In this document: positions 52,698 through 58,851 of the stretch, piece after piece
Numbering within the stretch: the stretch's first letter is position 1
How the letters are laid out: every line of letters starts with the position of its first letter
DNA from: Hamadaea sp.
Lineage (GTDB): Bacteria; Actinomycetota; Actinomycetes; Mycobacteriales; Micromonosporaceae
NCBI RefSeq assembly: GCF_013362815.1
Contig: NZ_JABFVK010000040.1
Span: forward strand, 1 to 58,851
DNA: 58,851 nucleotides
Direction: 5' to 3'
Made by a program: the position numbers and the translations under genes
The notes under the pieces: model-generated
Told to the model about the DNA's origin: nothing
Databases searched by the model: none
What the model saw: the letters and a program-made list of their open reading frames with translations, nothing else

Positions 52698-53051
52698 CTA
52701 CAGCGAAGAAAGGTAGAACCATTGTCCGCCCTCGCGCCGGAACTCGCTGTTCTCCTCCAGCACCCCGGCGGTGTGAAACGCCCGGAAATGCACGGTGGCG
52801 ACGGTCTCGAAGAGTGAACCACCGGTCTGCCCGACGATCTCCAGGCGCGTGTAGCGCGGGCCGCCAGTGAGGTCGAGCCGCCGGGGCCGCGTGCTCGCAT
52901 GCCACGTACGCAGCAGATACGCGGTGTCGCCGCGCACGAAGGCGGTGAATCGCGAGCGCATCAGCAGTTCGGCGGTGGGCGCATCGGCGTGCTGCCAGCG
53001 GCCGCAGCAGTCGGCGTATGCCGGGCCGAGGCCACATGGGCAAGAACTCAT
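52698..53051 (-). CDS. YchJ-like SEC-C protein
   Basis: 117 residues. N-terminal SEC-C zinc motif CPCGLGPAYADCCGRW and the YchJ/UPF0225 domain (LMRSRFTAFVRGDTAYLLRTW, WFYLSSL). Function unknown. Divergent from Ku, 50 bp apart. Confidence 0.9.
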   Translation of the reverse strand: MSSCPCGLGPAYADCCGRWQHADAPTAELLMRSRFTAFVRGDTAYLLRTWHASTRPRRLDLTGGPRYTRLEIVGQTGGSLFETVATVHFRAFHTAGVLEENSEFRREGGQWFYLSSL

Positions 53052-53101
53052 GCTGTCATCGTCGCAGGATCATGGTCACAATGGGCGCGGGGGTGATCGA
53101 T

Positions 53102-54043
53102 GTGGCGCGCGCCATCTGGACCGGTGTCATCAGCTTCGGCCTGGTCTCGGTTCCGGTCGAGATGTTCTCGGCGACCAAGGAGCACGAGGTCTCGTTCCAC
53201 CAGTTCCAGCGGGGCACCAACGACCGCATCCGCTATCTGCGGGTCAACGAGCGGACCGGCGAGGAGGTCCCGTACGGCGACATCGTCAAGGGGGCCGACG
53301 TCGGCGAGGGCGAGTACGTCCTGATCGAGAAGAAGGAGCTCGACGAGATCGCGCCGGGCCGGTCGAAGATCCTGGACATCCACCAGTTCGTCGACCTGGA
53401 CGAGATCGACCCGATCTTCTTCCAGAAGACCTACTACCTCGGCCCGGGCAGCGACGAGACGGTCAAGACGTATGCGCTGCTCCGGGACGCGATGGCCGAG
53501 GCGAACCGGGCGGCGATCGCGACGCTCGTGATGCGCAGCAAGGAGTACCTGGCCGCGATCCGGGTGGACAAGGATCTGCTGGTCCTGGAGACGATGTACT
53601 TCGCCGACGAGGTCCGCGCCGCGGCCGAGGTGATCGAGCGCCTGCCCGGCAAGGTTCGCAGCACCTCACAAGAGCTGCGGATGGCCGGTCAGCTGATCGA
53701 CTCCATGACCGGCGAGTGGCGGGCCGAGGACTTCCGCGACACGTACACCGATCGGGTGAAAGATCTCGTCGAGGCCAAGCGCGCCGGCTCCGAGATCGTC
53801 TCGGAGGCCAAAGCGCCCGAGGCCACCAACGTCATCGACCTCATGGACGCGTTGCGGCGCAGCGTCGAGAAGGCCCGCAAGGAGCGCGCCGGGGACGCCG
53901 CGCCGGACGAGTCGGTCGCGCTCGAGGACATGAGCAAGTCCGAGCTGCTGGAGATCGCCCGGGAGCTCGACATCTCCGGCCGTTCCTCGATGAACCGCAA
54001 GGACTTGGAGAAGGCCATCGCCAAGTCCCGCAAGGCCGCCTAG
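53102..54043 (+). CDS. ku: Ku protein, non-homologous end-joining
   Basis: 313 residues from GTG 53102 (VARAIWTGVISFGLVSVPVE), the usual start; ATGs upstream would add 15-28 non-family residues. The Ku core (~1-245) encircles DNA ends and recruits ligase LigD. C-terminal ~50 residues contain a SAP-like or Lsr2-like LSKSELLEIARELDIS-type motif (here MSKSELLEIARELDISGRS). No ligD is in view. Overlaps the stop of the convergent nucleotidyltransferase remnant by 4 bp. Confidence 0.94.
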   Translation: MARAIWTGVISFGLVSVPVEMFSATKEHEVSFHQFQRGTNDRIRYLRVNERTGEEVPYGDIVKGADVGEGEYVLIEKKELDEIAPGRSKILDIHQFVDLDEIDPIFFQKTYYLGPGSDETVKTYALLRDAMAEANRAAIATLVMRSKEYLAAIRVDKDLLVLETMYFADEVRAAAEVIERLPGKVRSTSQELRMAGQLIDSMTGEWRAEDFRDTYTDRVKDLVEAKRAGSEIVSEAKAPEATNVIDLMDALRRSVEKARKERAGDAAPDESVALEDMSKSELLEIARELDISGRSSMNRKDLEKAIAKSRKAA

Positions 54044-54778
54044 ACCAGTCGCGCGATGCCCGCGATCATCAGGTCGCGGGCCAGCGCTGCGCGTACGTCA
54101 CGCTCCTGTTCGGTCAAGGTCACGGGTTCACCTGCGCGCCGCCGCGCTATTTCTTCGCGCAGATCATCTGGTACGCCGAAAGCAGTGAGCCGCTCGATCG
54201 CCTCGCGTTTGGTGATCAGCCGGTTCTCGGTGACCGTGGCTTGCACCCGGGCGAGTGTGGTCAACCCGAGATCGACGTAGACGTCCTCGCGCCACAGCTT
54301 CGGTTTAGCGACCGCCCTCGACCAGTACCCCGTGAGTTCTGCCCGGGACTCGGCCTGGAGGGTGGCGTCGTCGACGGGTGGGATCAGGCCGGCCGGGGGC
54401 GGGCCGTAGACGGTGATCCCACCACGGAGCACTTCGGCGCGGGCGATGCCGCTGATCGTCCGGCGGTACAGCTCGCCGTGCGCCCAGTAGTAGTGCTCGC
54501 GCGCAAGATCGTCCGCCTTGCCCAGCGACAAAGTACGCACAGTGCAGCTTCTTGTCCGGTGTGGACTGATGCAGCTCGGTCACCTGGCGGCGTTGCTTTC
54601 GATCGAGGTCCCGGTCGATCACGGCGATCACGTCGAGGTCGCTGATGCCGGGGCGGTAATCCCCGTACGCCAGCGACCCGCCGGCGTAGAGACCGGCGAC
54701 TCCGGCGAGATCGCGTACGCGGTCGCCGAAGGTCGTCAGGACGGGGACCGCGGTGAGCCGTGCATCCATGCTCAGCAT
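54040..54778 (-). pseudogene. Nucleotidyltransferase-type protein broken by a frameshift
   Basis: Two minus-strand frames that together make one ANT/AadA-type protein. The first (from ATG 54778) has the catalytic GLYAGGSLAYGDYRPGISDLD and LDVIAVIDRD, then KLHCAYF, after which it runs into junk. The C-terminal half continues in another frame from about 54530 (LAREHYYWAHGELYRRTISG, IARAEVLRGG, then a DUF4111-like helical end). A small deletion or insertion near 54530-54545 explains the shift. Either a true pseudogene or a sequencing error. Family: aminoglycoside or general nucleotidyltransferases; target unknown. Confidence 0.8.
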
Positions 54779-54784
54779 GATCCC

Positions 54785-55246
54785 TTACAGCAGAGTCGGC
54801 TGCAGCGCGCCCTCCAGCGTCAGCAACTCGCGTTTACGGTCCAGGCCACCGGCGTACCCGGTGAGGGAGCCGTCCGCGCCGACGACCCGGTGGCAGGGGC
54901 GTACCACGAGCAGGGGGTTCGCCCCGATCGCGGCGGCCACCGCGCGAATGCGATCCCGGGGTACGCCGATCCGCTCGGTCAGCTCGCCGTAGCTGATCGT
55001 CTCCCCGTACGCGATCTCGTCGAGCGCTGCCCACACCCGGTGCTGGAACGCAGTTCCCTGCGGAGCCAGCGGCAGCTCGAATCGCGTACGCGTGCCCTCG
55101 AAGTACTCCGTGAGCTGCCGGACCGCCGGGTCAGCCGGATCTCCGGCAGCGTTCCCGCCGAAGCCGATCCGGGTCAGCCCGTCGTCGCCCGACAGGATGG
55201 TGAGCGGTCCCAGCGGACTGTCCATCGTGGTCTGCTTGATCGTCAT
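54785..55246 (-). CDS. ogt: Methylated-DNA-protein-cysteine methyltransferase
   Basis: 153 residues. Active site PCHRVVG with [12 protein letters not shown]-binding [15 protein letters not shown] and [11 protein letters not shown]-terminal [13 protein letters not shown]. It removes O6-alkyl groups from guanine in one suicide step. Full length. Six bp upstream of the frameshifted gene on the same strand. Confidence 0.94.
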   Translation of the reverse strand: MTIKQTTMDSPLGPLTILSGDDGLTRIGFGGNAAGDPADPAVRQLTEYFEGTRTRFELPLAPQGTAFQHRVWAALDEIAYGETISYGELTERIGVPRDRIRAVAAAIGANPLLVVRPCHRVVGADGSLTGYAGGLDRKRELLTLEGALQPTLL

Positions 55247-55382
55247 GTAATCAACGTTAGGCCTGCCCGGACTGAATGACTGGCGGGATTCGGACGGCGC
55301 GTCGTGCGATGATCACGTAAGTTCCCGCCGAGTTATCCACAGGGGGTTCCGGTCGTCGTCGAGGTCGCCTACGGTCGCACGC

Positions 55383-56087
55383 ATGGCGCAGCTCTTCGAT
55401 ATCGACGAAGGCCTCCGACAGGCGGCCGCCGAGGCCCGGCAGCAGTCGGCACGGCTGGCCGCTCTCACGTCCGCCGAGGTCAGCGGCTCGGATGCGGGCG
55501 GAGCCGTCGCCGTCACCGTCCGCGCCGACGGTGCCTTCGTGGCACTCAGCCTCCACGACGAATGGCGTAAGCGCAGCGGCGGCGATCTCTCGGCGGCCGT
55601 CGTCGCCGCGCTCGCCGCGGCGCAGCAGTCGGCGACCGAGGCGTGGTCCGCTGCGGTGGCTTATGACTCACCGCAGACGCTCGACCTTCCCGGCGAATCC
55701 GCTCCCTCCACCGCGGACAGTGGCGACCCGGCGCTGTTCGCCCAGTCGCTCGACAGCCTGCTCCAGCAGGTCGAGGAACGGCTCGCTGAGCTGCCCGACC
55801 GCGCCGCCGAGGCGGCCACCCGGGTCGTGGAGGCGACCGGACCGGCCGGCGGAGTCATCGCGGTGGCCCGCGAGGGCGCGCTCGTCCGCGTCGACTGCGA
55901 CGAACGCTGGCTCGCCGAGGCTCCGCGTACGCGCATCGAGGCCGAGCTGACCGCCGCGCTCGCGAAGGCGCTGCCGGGACTGCGCAATCAGGTCGACGCG
56001 GCGATCCGGGTCGGCCCGGTGGGAGAGCTCCTCGACCTGGCCGCCGATCCCGCCGCGCTGTTCCGGAAGCTCGGCCTGACCACCTAA
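55383..56087 (+). CDS. YbaB/EbfC-like protein with two domains
   Basis: 234 residues. Two repeats of a YbaB-like fold: residues ~1-95 (VTVRADGAFVALSLHDEW) and ~118-230 (GGVIAVAREGALVRVDCDERW). YbaB proteins bind DNA; versions beside WXG100 genes are common in actinobacteria. Head of the group 55383-57701. Confidence 0.8.
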   Translation: MAQLFDIDEGLRQAAAEARQQSARLAALTSAEVSGSDAGGAVAVTVRADGAFVALSLHDEWRKRSGGDLSAAVVAALAAAQQSATEAWSAAVAYDSPQTLDLPGESAPSTADSGDPALFAQSLDSLLQQVEERLAELPDRAAEAATRVVEATGPAGGVIAVAREGALVRVDCDERWLAEAPRTRIEAELTAALAKALPGLRNQVDAAIRVGPVGELLDLAADPAALFRKLGLTT

Positions 56088-56129
56088 CCGTCAGATTCCG
56101 CAGGACATCGGATTGTTCCGGACAGGGGA

Positions 56130-56456
56130 ATGAGCATGCAACCGGACGGGCAGCAAGTGCAGGCCGCCGTGGCGGCGATGCGGGCCGACGCCACGATGTG
56201 GCGCGACATGGCCGCCGACCTGACAGCGGCGGCGAGCACCGCCGGCGGACTCGACCTCGGCCGCCGCCAGTTCTCGATGATCGCCGACCAACTCGGCATG
56301 ACCGAGCTGTACCAGCAGGTGCAGGAGCGGCTCGTGCAGCTGATCGGGCAGGGCGCGGACACCTTCGAGGCGACCGCGTCGGCGCTCACCACGGCCGCCG
56401 CCGGATACGAGGCCGACGAGGCCGCCGCCGTCCACCGCCTCCACGACATCTACTGA
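56130..56456 (+). CDS. WXG100-like/ESX-type small protein
   Basis: 108 residues. Two long helices around a TMWRDMAADL/LDLGRRQFSM turn and a C-terminal ATASALTTAAAGYEADE helix, the layout of ESX-type (WXG100/EspC-like) helical hairpins. The strict WxG is absent. Probably a substrate or chaperone of type VII secretion, 13 bp before the next gene. Confidence 0.7.
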   Translation: MSMQPDGQQVQAAVAAMRADATMWRDMAADLTAAASTAGGLDLGRRQFSMIADQLGMTELYQQVQERLVQLIGQGADTFEATASALTTAAAGYEADEAAAVHRLHDIY

Positions 56457-56469
56457 GGAGACACCCCCG

Positions 56470-57264
56470 ATGACCGTCATGAGCGCCGCCGAGTTCGACT
56501 CGCTGCTGAACCGGGTCGACGACAAACTGCGACAAATGCGCGAGGTGACCGAGCACCTCTTCGACAAACTGGAGACCTGGGCCCACCGGCTCGGCCCGCT
56601 CGGCCACTCGATCATGCAGGTGCTGGCGTACGTGCCGAAGCTGATCGGGAAGGTCTTCGAGTGGATCGGCCAGCTCATCGTCAATCCCGGGGTGCCGTGG
56701 ACGCTGTGGAACCACGGCAACGACTGGTCCGGCGCTCCCGTCGCCGGGAAGGTCAGCGCCCTGGTCGGCAAGGCCACCCTCGACGAAGTACGCGTGGACG
56801 ACTTCTGGCAGGGGCGGGCTGCGGACGCGTACAAGAACACATTGCCCCGGCAGAAGGAGGCGCTGGCGAAGATCGTGTCGGCCGCCCAAGCCGTGGACGA
56901 CGCGCTGACCAAGATGGCGATCGCGATCGGGGCGCTCTGGCTGGCGTTGCTCACCGCCATTCTCTCCGCCGTCGTGGAATACATCGCCGAGGGCGCAGCC
57001 GCAGCGACGGGCGTGGGCGCTCCACCGGCGGCGGCCGGAGCAGCGGCGACCACCGCGAAGGTGCTGGCCCTGGTCACGGCGGCGCTCGACGTCTTCTTCG
57101 TCTTCATCGTGGCCAACACGTTGCCGGTGCTGAAGAGCCTGCGGCACGATCTGCTCGACAGCTCGGCCTTCCCGGACGGGCACTGGCCCCGGTCCACCAC
57201 CGACTTCTCGGACGGCAGCCTCAGCGACGGCGACCCGACCGACTGGCATTTGCGGGTGAGCTGA
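56470..57264 (+). CDS. Large WXG100-type protein with membrane helices
   Basis: 264 residues. Helical-hairpin domain with VDDFWQGRAADAYKN (W-x-G motif ~115) and helices on both sides, then two membrane helices (~150-175 and ~195-220) and an acidic C-terminus. Resembles long actinobacterial ESX substrates or anchors. Followed by the membrane protein with a 1-bp (TGATG) overlap. Confidence 0.75.
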   Translation: MTVMSAAEFDSLLNRVDDKLRQMREVTEHLFDKLETWAHRLGPLGHSIMQVLAYVPKLIGKVFEWIGQLIVNPGVPWTLWNHGNDWSGAPVAGKVSALVGKATLDEVRVDDFWQGRAADAYKNTLPRQKEALAKIVSAAQAVDDALTKMAIAIGALWLALLTAILSAVVEYIAEGAAAATGVGAPPAAAGAAATTAKVLALVTAALDVFFVFIVANTLPVLKSLRHDLLDSSAFPDGHWPRSTTDFSDGSLSDGDPTDWHLRVS

Positions 57265-57701
57265 TGCGCGACATCTTGCGAGGCATCGTCGCGGTGATCT
57301 TCGTAGTGCTCCTCGGGGGCACCGCCGTCGCGGGTGCGATCGACCCGTCCCAGTACGCCGACGTCAAACCCGGCGGCGTGATCGCGCCCTTCGTCGTCTG
57401 CGGCGTCGGCGCGGTCGGGTTCGCGGTGCTCGCCTGGGCGGCGTTCGGGCTGGCGAGCGGGGCTGCCGCCGATCGAGCCCGATCCGGGTACGCAGCCGCC
57501 AAGGTGTTCGTCCCGCTGATCACGGTCGCCGGGCTCGGCACCGGGGTGATCACCGCCGTGGCGTACGGCGAGGCCGAGAACCTCCTGACCGCCGCGTGGA
57601 GCACCGCGCTCGTGCTCTTGGCGTACCTGTTGGTGCTGCGCGGACAGCGCAAGAGCGTGGCGCGAGCGATGCGCCGGCTGGACCACCCGAAAACGAGCTG
57701 A
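57264..57701 (+). CDS. Four-helix membrane protein next to WXG gene
   Basis: 145 residues starting MRDILRGIVAVIFVVLLGG, with four predicted helices. No family recognised. Sharing one base with the stop of the WXG gene, it is translated with it. Confidence 0.72.
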   Translation: MRDILRGIVAVIFVVLLGGTAVAGAIDPSQYADVKPGGVIAPFVVCGVGAVGFAVLAWAAFGLASGAAADRARSGYAAAKVFVPLITVAGLGTGVITAVAYGEAENLLTAAWSTALVLLAYLLVLRGQRKSVARAMRRLDHPKTS

Positions 57702-57732
57702 GCCGGGCGAGGCGGTCGGGCATGATCAGCGA

Positions 57733-58653
57733 ATGACTTCGCCGCTGGCCGTCGGGGGCAATCGCGCCCGATGGGAAGACCTGCCCGAGAGCGTTCGCGC
57801 CGTGATCGAGCGCGCGGTCGACGCGCCGGTGACCGGAGCGGCCAGCCAGCCGGGCGGATTCTCTCCGGCGCTGGCGTCCGTGCTGACGCTGGCCGACGGC
57901 CGGAGGGTGTTCGCCAAGGCGGTGACCGAGGAGCGCAGCGAGTACGCCGCCGGAGCGATCCGGCGGGAGGCCGACATCCTCGCCGGGCTGCCCGCGCAGG
58001 TGCCCGCACCCGCGTTGATCTGGGCGGGCGACCACATCGACGAGGCCGGCGACTGGGCGATCATGGTCACCGAGGCGATCGACGGCCGGATGCCGGCCCA
58101 GCCGTGGCGGCCGGACGAGTTGCGCCGGTTCTTGCACGCCGCCAGCGTGCTCGCCGACTCGCTCACACCGGCGCCGTTCGCCGCGCCCGCCCTAGCCGAA
58201 GACGCCGCCTTGACCGGAAACTGGGCGGCGCTCGACCATCCCCGGTCCGCCGAGCTGATCGAGCTGGAGTTCGGCTGGGCCGCCGCGACCGAAGGCGACG
58301 CGCTGTTGCACGGCGACCTGCGCGCCGACAACTTCCTGCTGACCGAGACCGGGTTCGTGGTCGTCGACTGGCCGGCGGCCTGCACGGGCGCCCGGTGGCT
58401 CGATCTCATGATCAGCCTGCCGAGCGTCGCCATGCACGGCGGCGGTGATCCCGAGGCGCTCTGGTCGGCGCACCCGTTCAGCCGGGAGGCCGATCCGGAC
58501 GCCGTGGACTCGGTGCTCGCCGGACTCGCCGGCTATTTCCTGGCCAACGCGGCGCTGCCGCCGGTGCCGCTGTTGCCGACGTTGCGCGACTTCCAGCGGG
58601 CTCAGGGCGACGTCGCCCTCCGCTGGCTCGGTTTCCGTCGAGGCTGGTCGTGA
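57733..58653 (+). CDS. APH-family phosphotransferase
   Basis: 306 residues. Kinase-like fold: VFAKAVTEER with ATP lysine, LLHGDLRADNFLL as catalytic loop, VVVDWPAACTG as DFG-equivalent. Aminoglycoside/choline-kinase-like; substrate unknown, resistance should not be assumed. Four bp before the zinc-ribbon gene. Confidence 0.9.
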   Translation: MTSPLAVGGNRARWEDLPESVRAVIERAVDAPVTGAASQPGGFSPALASVLTLADGRRVFAKAVTEERSEYAAGAIRREADILAGLPAQVPAPALIWAGDHIDEAGDWAIMVTEAIDGRMPAQPWRPDELRRFLHAASVLADSLTPAPFAAPALAEDAALTGNWAALDHPRSAELIELEFGWAAATEGDALLHGDLRADNFLLTETGFVVVDWPAACTGARWLDLMISLPSVAMHGGGDPEALWSAHPFSREADPDAVDSVLAGLAGYFLANAALPPVPLLPTLRDFQRAQGDVALRWLGFRRGWS

Positions 58654-58657
58654 CCTC

Positions 58658-58851
58658 GTGACCGAGCTTGCGACCTGTTCCGAGTGCGGTTGCTGGGCGT
58701 ACGCCGGAGCACCGGACTGCTCGCGGTGCGCAGCTGGAGTCGACGACCTGATCGAGGCAGGCTGGCAGCGCTTCCTGACTGAATCCGGGTTCGACCGTGA
58801 CGAATCCGCGTCCCGGTTCGACCGTGACGAATCCGCGTCCCGGTTCGACCG
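58658..58851 (+). CDS. Zinc-ribbon protein, 3' end outside window
   Basis: GTG start 4 bp after the phosphotransferase stop. About 64 residues visible: TCSECGCWAYAGAPDCSRC gives two CxxC knuckles, then DDLIEAGWQRFLTE. The final part is a 9-residue repeat (FDRDESASR) encoded by the tandem repeat that reaches the edge. Function unknown. Confidence 0.72.
   Translation, partial: MTELATCSECGCWAYAGAPDCSRCAAGVDDLIEAGWQRFLTESGFDRDESASRFDRDESASRFD
58788..58851. repeat. 27-bp in-frame tandem repeat at right edge
   Basis: Unit GGTTCGACCGTGACGAATCC plus CGCGTCC(C), 27 bp: two full copies (58788-58814, 58815-58841) and the beginning of a third (58842-58851) cut by the window edge. The unit is nine codons, so copy number would change the protein length without a frameshift. 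Confidence 0.85.

Noticed and set aside
55333-55341. Perfect DnaA-box-like TTATCCACA between the alkyltransferase and YbaB-like genes
   Set aside because: A single 9-mer with no cluster, AT-rich region or dnaA/dnaN genes nearby; chance or a lone site is more likely than an origin.
57733-58653. Antibiotic-resistance call for the APH-like gene
   Set aside because: The fold is shared with many small-molecule kinases; no motif points to an aminoglycoside.

Overview
High-GC actinobacterial chromosome segment, probably from the Micromonosporaceae. The evidence is the very high GC of most of the window, GTG starts and 4-bp stop/start overlaps, apparent leaderless promoters, a WXG100-type cluster, a Ku protein, small actinobacterial families (DUF6458- and DUF6069-like) and the dense use of GTACGC-type words. 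The assignment is inferred from style only. No rRNA, tRNA, CRISPR array, transposase or integrase was recognised.

Layout. (1) 1-4.1 kb is an island of visibly lower GC. It holds a long minus-strand gene cut by the left edge, read here as one open frame of 1104 codons: trypsin-like protease, NACHT/STAND NTPase, helical repeats, then a RelA/SpoT-type HD domain. A small trypsin-co-occurring (Trypco1-like) gene overlaps its 5' end. This looks like a self-regulated conflict (anti-phage type) system that would act through the alarmone (p)ppGpp, and it is the most interesting item. (2) 4.1-16.3 kb: small membrane protein, a 3194-residue secreted RTX protein and a secreted M14 carboxypeptidase. (3) 16.3-19.2 kb: VOC, DoxX-like and two NAD(P)-binding proteins divergent from a MarR regulator. 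(4) 19.2-27.2 kb: lipid kinase, MFS exporter, XRE regulator, PRPP synthetase, EF-hand protein, CDF transporter, YcnI and SPFH proteins.

(5) 27.2-30.7 kb (locus A) and 37.5-40.6 kb (locus B) are diverged copies of one module: a membrane protein and an XRE regulator on the minus strand, divergent from an ECF sigma-factor operon with small membrane proteins. Both plus-strand promoters carry the same TGCATGCATG element, a -10 hexamer at identical spacing and an apparently leaderless GTG start. Locus A starts with a small HTH gene and locus B with a 15-codon ORF. Between them lie a MalT-like LuxR regulator and an operon for an M20-like protein, an SCP2-like protein and a glycogen-debranching-type enzyme.

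(6) 40.7-45.8 kb: phosphopantetheinyl transferase, two XRE-cupin regulators next to their apparent targets (a thioredoxin-reductase-like flavoenzyme and a PLP decarboxylase), and a polyprenol-phosphate mannose synthase-like enzyme. (7) 46.2-55.2 kb: proton-translocating transhydrogenase pntA-pntB, NUDIX hydrolase, amidohydrolase, methyltransferase, YchJ, Ku, a frameshifted nucleotidyltransferase and an alkylguanine-DNA alkyltransferase. (8) 55.4-58.85 kb: YbaB-like and WXG100-like proteins without a secretion ATPase, a phosphotransferase, and a zinc-ribbon gene running off the right edge inside a 27-bp in-frame tandem repeat.
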